Assembly: GCF_008329715.1 (NCBI RefSeq)
Contig: NZ_VTSR01000006.1
Location: 248,001-312,000, forward strand
Length of the DNA: 64,000 nt
Direction of reading: 5' to 3'
Origin: Gimesia chilikensis
Lineage (GTDB): Bacteria > Planctomycetota > Planctomycetia > Planctomycetales > Planctomycetaceae
A program made the translations under genes and the position numbers. Shown here piece after piece: positions 59,643 through 64,000 of the stretch (positions within the stretch are counted from its first letter, which is position 1; each line of letters begins with the position of its first letter). The notes beneath the pieces were generated by a model. That model had not been told where the DNA came from. It saw only the letters and a list, made by a program, of their open reading frames with translations, and did not search any database.

Positions 59643-61841
59643 TTACTCATCCTCTTCCGCTAAATTCACGATCAGTGTGGCATCAGCCGAAGCACTCCGA
59701 ATGCGCGGGACATCTGTGGCGGTCTTTTCCAGAGCGGCCCTGGATTCCATATGCACTCTCCACCATTCGCTGGCGTCCTGAAGGGACCACTGCCCATCCT
59801 CCTCACAACGTGTCAGGGACAAGACGAGTTCTGAGGCAGACTGAGGCCGTTTATCGGGATCTTTCTCCAGGCACTGCATAATGATCTGCTCCAGGTCGGC
59901 CGAGACCGGCTTTCCCAGTCGCTCGGAAGGAGATTCCGGATCATCCTGAGTATGCTTCATACAGATCTCAATGATCGATTCTCCATCGAAGACGGTGGTT
60001 CCGGTGAGCAGATAATAGCCGACCGCACCGAAGGCATACAGGTCGCTGCGTGCATCGACCCGGTCCGGATTTTTGATTCCCTCCGGTGAGAGATACATGG
60101 GGGTTCCCGCCATCGCGTTCGTCGAGGTGAGCGTAGCCTGCTCGCGACCATCGACCGCTTTGACGAGTCCAAAATCGAGGAGCTTGATGAAATCGTAAAC
60201 GCCCCCTCGATGCGTCAGAAAAATATTGGCCGGTTTGACATCCCGGTGAATCACTCCCAGTTGATGGGCTTCCGCAAGGGAACCAGCGACCTGCTTGAGC
60301 AGATGGATCACCCGAGCTTCAGGCAGGGGGCCGAACTCTTTGACCAGATCATCGAGGTCAATGCCATCCAGCAGTTCCATGGCATAATAGAAAACTCCTT
60401 CCGGAGTGCGGCCGTAGTCGTAGATGGCAATCGTATTCGGATGATTAAGCTGACTTGTCAGCTGTACTTCCCGTTCAAAACGAGCTACTGCTTCGTCGGT
60501 CGTTTTTTCGATATCCAGCAATTTGATTGCCGTCGGTCGGCGGAGCATGGCATGCTGACCGCGATAGACAACCCCCATCCCCCCTTCTCCGAGCTTCTCT
60601 TCCAAAGCATACTGGCCCAGCTGTTTTGCTTTAATTACCGCCCGACGGGTTTCCTGTTCTTTTCGCGCCACGATGACCGTAAAGATAAAGATGACGACAC
60701 TGCCCACAATCAGCAGCCCGAACAACCCCCAGAACGTATAACGTAACAGGTAGAGCGAGCGATAAGCCTCTGACTGATCCATCTCGGTAGCGACGCCCAT
60801 TCCGTATTCGGGCAGCCAGGTCCAGGCCCCCACAACCGGTACACCGCGATAATCGCTATAGCCTTCGACGTCGATGCCACTCTCATTCTGAACGGCAGAG
60901 GCTGCCATGCGGGTCAGCGTGCGTTCGGCCATGCGTTTCGTCGGACGGTTCCCGCGTGCCATGTTGACTTCAGGATCGCGTACCTGCACATTGAGGATCG
61001 ACTGGGAATCTTCGCGGTCGGGAATCAACCCCATCAGTTTTAAATCATCTTCAAACCGACTCTGTGAAAGCATGACGCCATCTTTATCGAAGGCATAGGT
61101 CTCGCCCGTTTTGCCCGCCCGGGCGACCGAGAGGATCCGTGTGAAATCCTGCTCCGGCTTGATCAATAGCGCCAGGGCAGCGATCGGCTTTTCGTCAGCA
61201 TCCTTCACTGGCGCCATCGCCAGCATGGTAGGGAGCCCGGTTTTTAATTCTCCCGAATCCGTTTTGCGGGCGAACAGACTTTCAAAGGGACGCGTGACTG
61301 TTGCCTTCCCTTCACGAACCTGATCCAGGGCAGACTGCTGAATCGGAAGATCCGCACGGCCGATAGGCTCGTCACGTGAAGAGGCCAGAACTTTGCCAGC
61401 CAGATTGAACAGTCCCACATCCAGGTATCCCAGATGCTCCAGCTCGGAACTGAACTCTTCCCGCAAACCATCCAGCGACTGGGAATGCAGCAGAGCATCC
61501 CGGTTGTCCGGATCCTGTTGCTCAATGCTGATTAATTCTTCAGTGAGTTTGCGGACGCGTGGCTCTTCGGCCAGCACCTCCGCAAGAGATTCTTCACGTG
61601 CCAGCCAGATTTTCAACGCAGCCACATCGGCGTCCAGAATTGTCTGCAGATTATTGGCAACGTTCTCCCGGCTCGAAGTCTCCACGATCGACCTGACCAT
61701 CAACCCCAGAACCAGCAGCAGAATCGTGCCTGCAATCGGCCAGATCCACATGCTCCGTTTGGAGAAGAGCCGGGAACGGGTAAACGATTTCATAAAAGAG
61801 CGGGAAAACGATCGTCCCAGTGAAGTCTTCGATGCATTCAT
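59643..61841 (-). CDS. dCache-sensing transmembrane Ser/Thr protein kinase
   Basis: A 732-aa single-chain receptor kinase. Membrane helix 1 is at about 31-50, the extracytoplasmic dCache-like sensor domain at about 55-360 (GLFNLAGKVLASSRDEPIG, AYAFDKDGVMLSQSRFED-type motifs, WTWLPEYGMGVATEMDQSEAY), and helix 2 at about 366-391. The kinase domain (about 410-690) has GEGGMGVVYRG, K440, HRDVKPAN (D534) and DFG (D556). All catalytic residues are intact. It should couple an external small molecule to phosphorylation inside; ligand and targets unknown. Confidence 0.92.
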   Translation of the reverse strand: MNASKTSLGRSFSRSFMKSFTRSRLFSKRSMWIWPIAGTILLLVLGLMVRSIVETSSRENVANNLQTILDADVAALKIWLAREESLAEVLAEEPRVRKLTEELISIEQQDPDNRDALLHSQSLDGLREEFSSELEHLGYLDVGLFNLAGKVLASSRDEPIGRADLPIQQSALDQVREGKATVTRPFESLFARKTDSGELKTGLPTMLAMAPVKDADEKPIAALALLIKPEQDFTRILSVARAGKTGETYAFDKDGVMLSQSRFEDDLKLMGLIPDREDSQSILNVQVRDPEVNMARGNRPTKRMAERTLTRMAASAVQNESGIDVEGYSDYRGVPVVGAWTWLPEYGMGVATEMDQSEAYRSLYLLRYTFWGLFGLLIVGSVVIFIFTVIVARKEQETRRAVIKAKQLGQYALEEKLGEGGMGVVYRGQHAMLRRPTAIKLLDIEKTTDEAVARFEREVQLTSQLNHPNTIAIYDYGRTPEGVFYYAMELLDGIDLDDLVKEFGPLPEARVIHLLKQVAGSLAEAHQLGVIHRDVKPANIFLTHRGGVYDFIKLLDFGLVKAVDGREQATLTSTNAMAGTPMYLSPEGIKNPDRVDARSDLYAFGAVGYYLLTGTTVFDGESIIEICMKHTQDDPESPSERLGKPVSADLEQIIMQCLEKDPDKRPQSASELVLSLTRCEEDGQWSLQDASEWWRVHMESRAALEKTATDVPRIRSASADATLIVNLAEEDE

Positions 61842-61982
61842 GAATCAGGATTTCAGCAGATACGGGGAGAAAACGGCTCAGGTTCTTAATTCTGACATCT
61901 CTCCGGGCGTTCAGCAAGAAATGAATCCTGTTTCGTGTGGAAGTAGACCGAATCGGTTGCCGGATATCACGATCAAGGCGCA

Positions 61983-62016
61983 TAAAAAAAGCCGTGCCTG
62001 TTTCAGGTCACGACTT
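61983..62016 (-). terminator. Terminator-like hairpin upstream of the dCache kinase
   Basis: Stem AAGCCGTG-CCTG with CAGG-CACGACTT (one bulge and a G-T pair) around a TTT loop; on the minus strand followed by TTTTTTTATG. It would end a minus-strand transcript from the 62476-62640 gene or from an RNA in between. Confidence 0.5.
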
Positions 62017-62248
62017 TTATAGTATCTGCCATTACATTGCGACGGTGGGGTCGCTGCAAGAAGGACGGCGAATCGGGTAGTGCCAGGCACTCACCACTAT
62101 TGATTCCGGTCCATGCTAAGGTTTAGGATCCTCCGACGGAATAAAGAATGACAGGATACTGTTTCAATTGTATGCATCGTCCTGACAGTCGTCGACGGGA
62201 GTTTTCCGCGTTTTCACGAAAATTCACCCTGCGTCAGAATGTCTGGTT

Positions 62249-62268
62249 AAAATCAGATATCTGATTTT
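62249..62268. repeat. Perfect 20-bp palindrome
   Basis: AAAATCAGATATCTGATTTT reads the same on both strands. It could be an operator or fold into an 8-bp hairpin. Function unknown. Confidence 0.85.
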
Positions 62269-62475
62269 CAGGATAGTTATCAACATCGGCATTTCAGGGC
62301 GCAACGGTTTGATCCGATTTTCAAAAAAAACGGAAAAACATCTGCCGCTCCGTGCCTCCCCTGGGGGAGTTCATTTCCTCAAGGGACCGGGAATCTTACT
62401 GATTTTCCCCGTGCCTACAAGAGGAGATCTTCGTGAATTCTGGAATTCCCGGGAATCAGTTTCCGAGAACTACTA

Positions 62476-62640
62476 TCAGACTTTGCGCATGCCGTTACGC
62501 ATTAAGAGCCAGCCGATGAATGCGATGACTACCAGAACGATGCCGTACTCCATCGGCGAAATATTATCCCAGCGTTTATTGAGATAGTTGAAGTAGAAAT
62601 TAGAGTACTCGTGGCAGGTTTCCAGAATCGTGTCGATCAT
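62476..62640 (-). CDS. Small membrane protein (54 aa)
   Basis: An ATG preceded by GAGGTGA opens a 54-codon frame. Residues 1-30 are soluble and aromatic-rich (TCHEYSNFYFNYLNKRWDN), then one strong membrane helix (YGIVLVVIAFIGWLLM), ending with RNGMRKV, a positive-inside tail. Composition and ribosome site make it a credible gene. Function unknown; its neighbours are a sensor kinase and xylA. Confidence 0.65.
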   Translation of the reverse strand: MIDTILETCHEYSNFYFNYLNKRWDNISPMEYGIVLVVIAFIGWLLMRNGMRKV

Positions 62641-62811
62641 GATGTCACCTCAAATGATGCGTGAACTTGCTACGATCTGTAAAGCGCTGACCTCTGCTGT
62701 CAGAAACGGACCCGGTCTGGATTCTAGATCAGTGGGTCAAAGCTTTTACAGATCCATTTAAAAGCCTAGCTCACAGATCAGAGCGTGCGGCGAAAAAATT
62801 ATTTTTTTCCC

Positions 62812-62856
62812 TGGGCAAAAAACAGGCCTCTGCGAATTACTTCACAGAGGCCTGTT
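62812..62856 (-). terminator. Terminator of xylA
   Basis: 12-bp stem AACAGGCCTCTG/CAGAGGCCTGTT with a 12-base loop, followed on the minus strand by TTTTTGCCC. Confidence 0.9.
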
Positions 62857-62882
62857 CTGTTTAACATATTGGGTTCTGTATT

Positions 62883-64000
<1,118 letters not shown>

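Larger units (their letters stand above)
61842..62475. other. Intergenic region with a palindrome and hairpin
   Basis: About 630 bases upstream of the kinase. It contains a terminator-like hairpin (61983-62016) and a 20-bp palindrome (62249-62268). No coding frame I can support. Confidence 0.5.

Overview
The window looks like chromosomal DNA from a planctomycete, probably of the Gimesia/Planctomycetaceae type (genus is inference). The evidence is gene content: three DUF1559 prepilin-like proteins, a DUF1501 plus PSD1-cytochrome (DUF1549/DUF1553) pair, a 'PVC-type' heme-binding dehydrogenase, two PQQ-like beta-propeller proteins, a DUF4159 protein, and two large Ser/Thr kinases of planctomycete build. 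No rRNA, phage, insertion sequence or CRISPR array was seen. Genes are densely packed. Several convergent pairs end within 0-20 bases of each other, and many starts are GTG or TTG chosen here by ribosome-binding site.

Layout. 1-9200: the tail of a DUF1559 protein; the hslV-hslU protease operon (minus); the PSD1-cytochrome/DUF1501 pair (minus); an IclR regulator followed by a class V aminotransferase (minus). 9300-14730: a four-gene minus-strand operon prkA-yeaH-spoVR plus an unknown 164-aa protein, a stress kinase module. 15400-23700: a ceramidase-like enzyme, adenine deaminase, SGNH-like protein, tRNA-Arg(CCU), small membrane proteins, a PAP2 lipoprotein and an LTA-synthase-like phosphotransferase. 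23800-28100: an M56 (BlaR1-like) protease, BlaI repressor and DUF1559 protein in one minus-strand operon, whose promoter carries a perfect dyad between -35 and -10; divergent to it, a second DUF1559 gene and a 59-aa lipoprotein.

28070-37500: a three-gene set of unknown function, a tandem universal stress protein, an orphan DNA methyltransferase, a 1116-aa heme dehydrogenase and a monoheme secreted protein. 37500-45200: DsbD/ScsB-type reductase with a structured leader, a YeiH-type transporter, argD-argF with an unusual intergenic structure, and hemB. 45400-54950: two translationally coupled PQQ-propeller proteins, a glycosyltransferase, a zinc-ribbon membrane protein, a DUF4159/prenyltransferase-fold protein and a MoxR ATPase. 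54950-64000: a Ser/Thr kinase fused to a degenerate receiver, nagA, a radical SAM protein, a dCache-Ser/Thr kinase, a 54-aa membrane peptide, and xylA running off the right edge.

The best candidates for something undescribed are the BlaI/BlaR1-like pair tied to a DUF1559 gene by an operator-like dyad, the extra fourth gene of the PrkA operon, the kinase-pseudoreceiver fusion, and the competing hairpins between argD and argF. All family names come from reading motifs, not from database searches.
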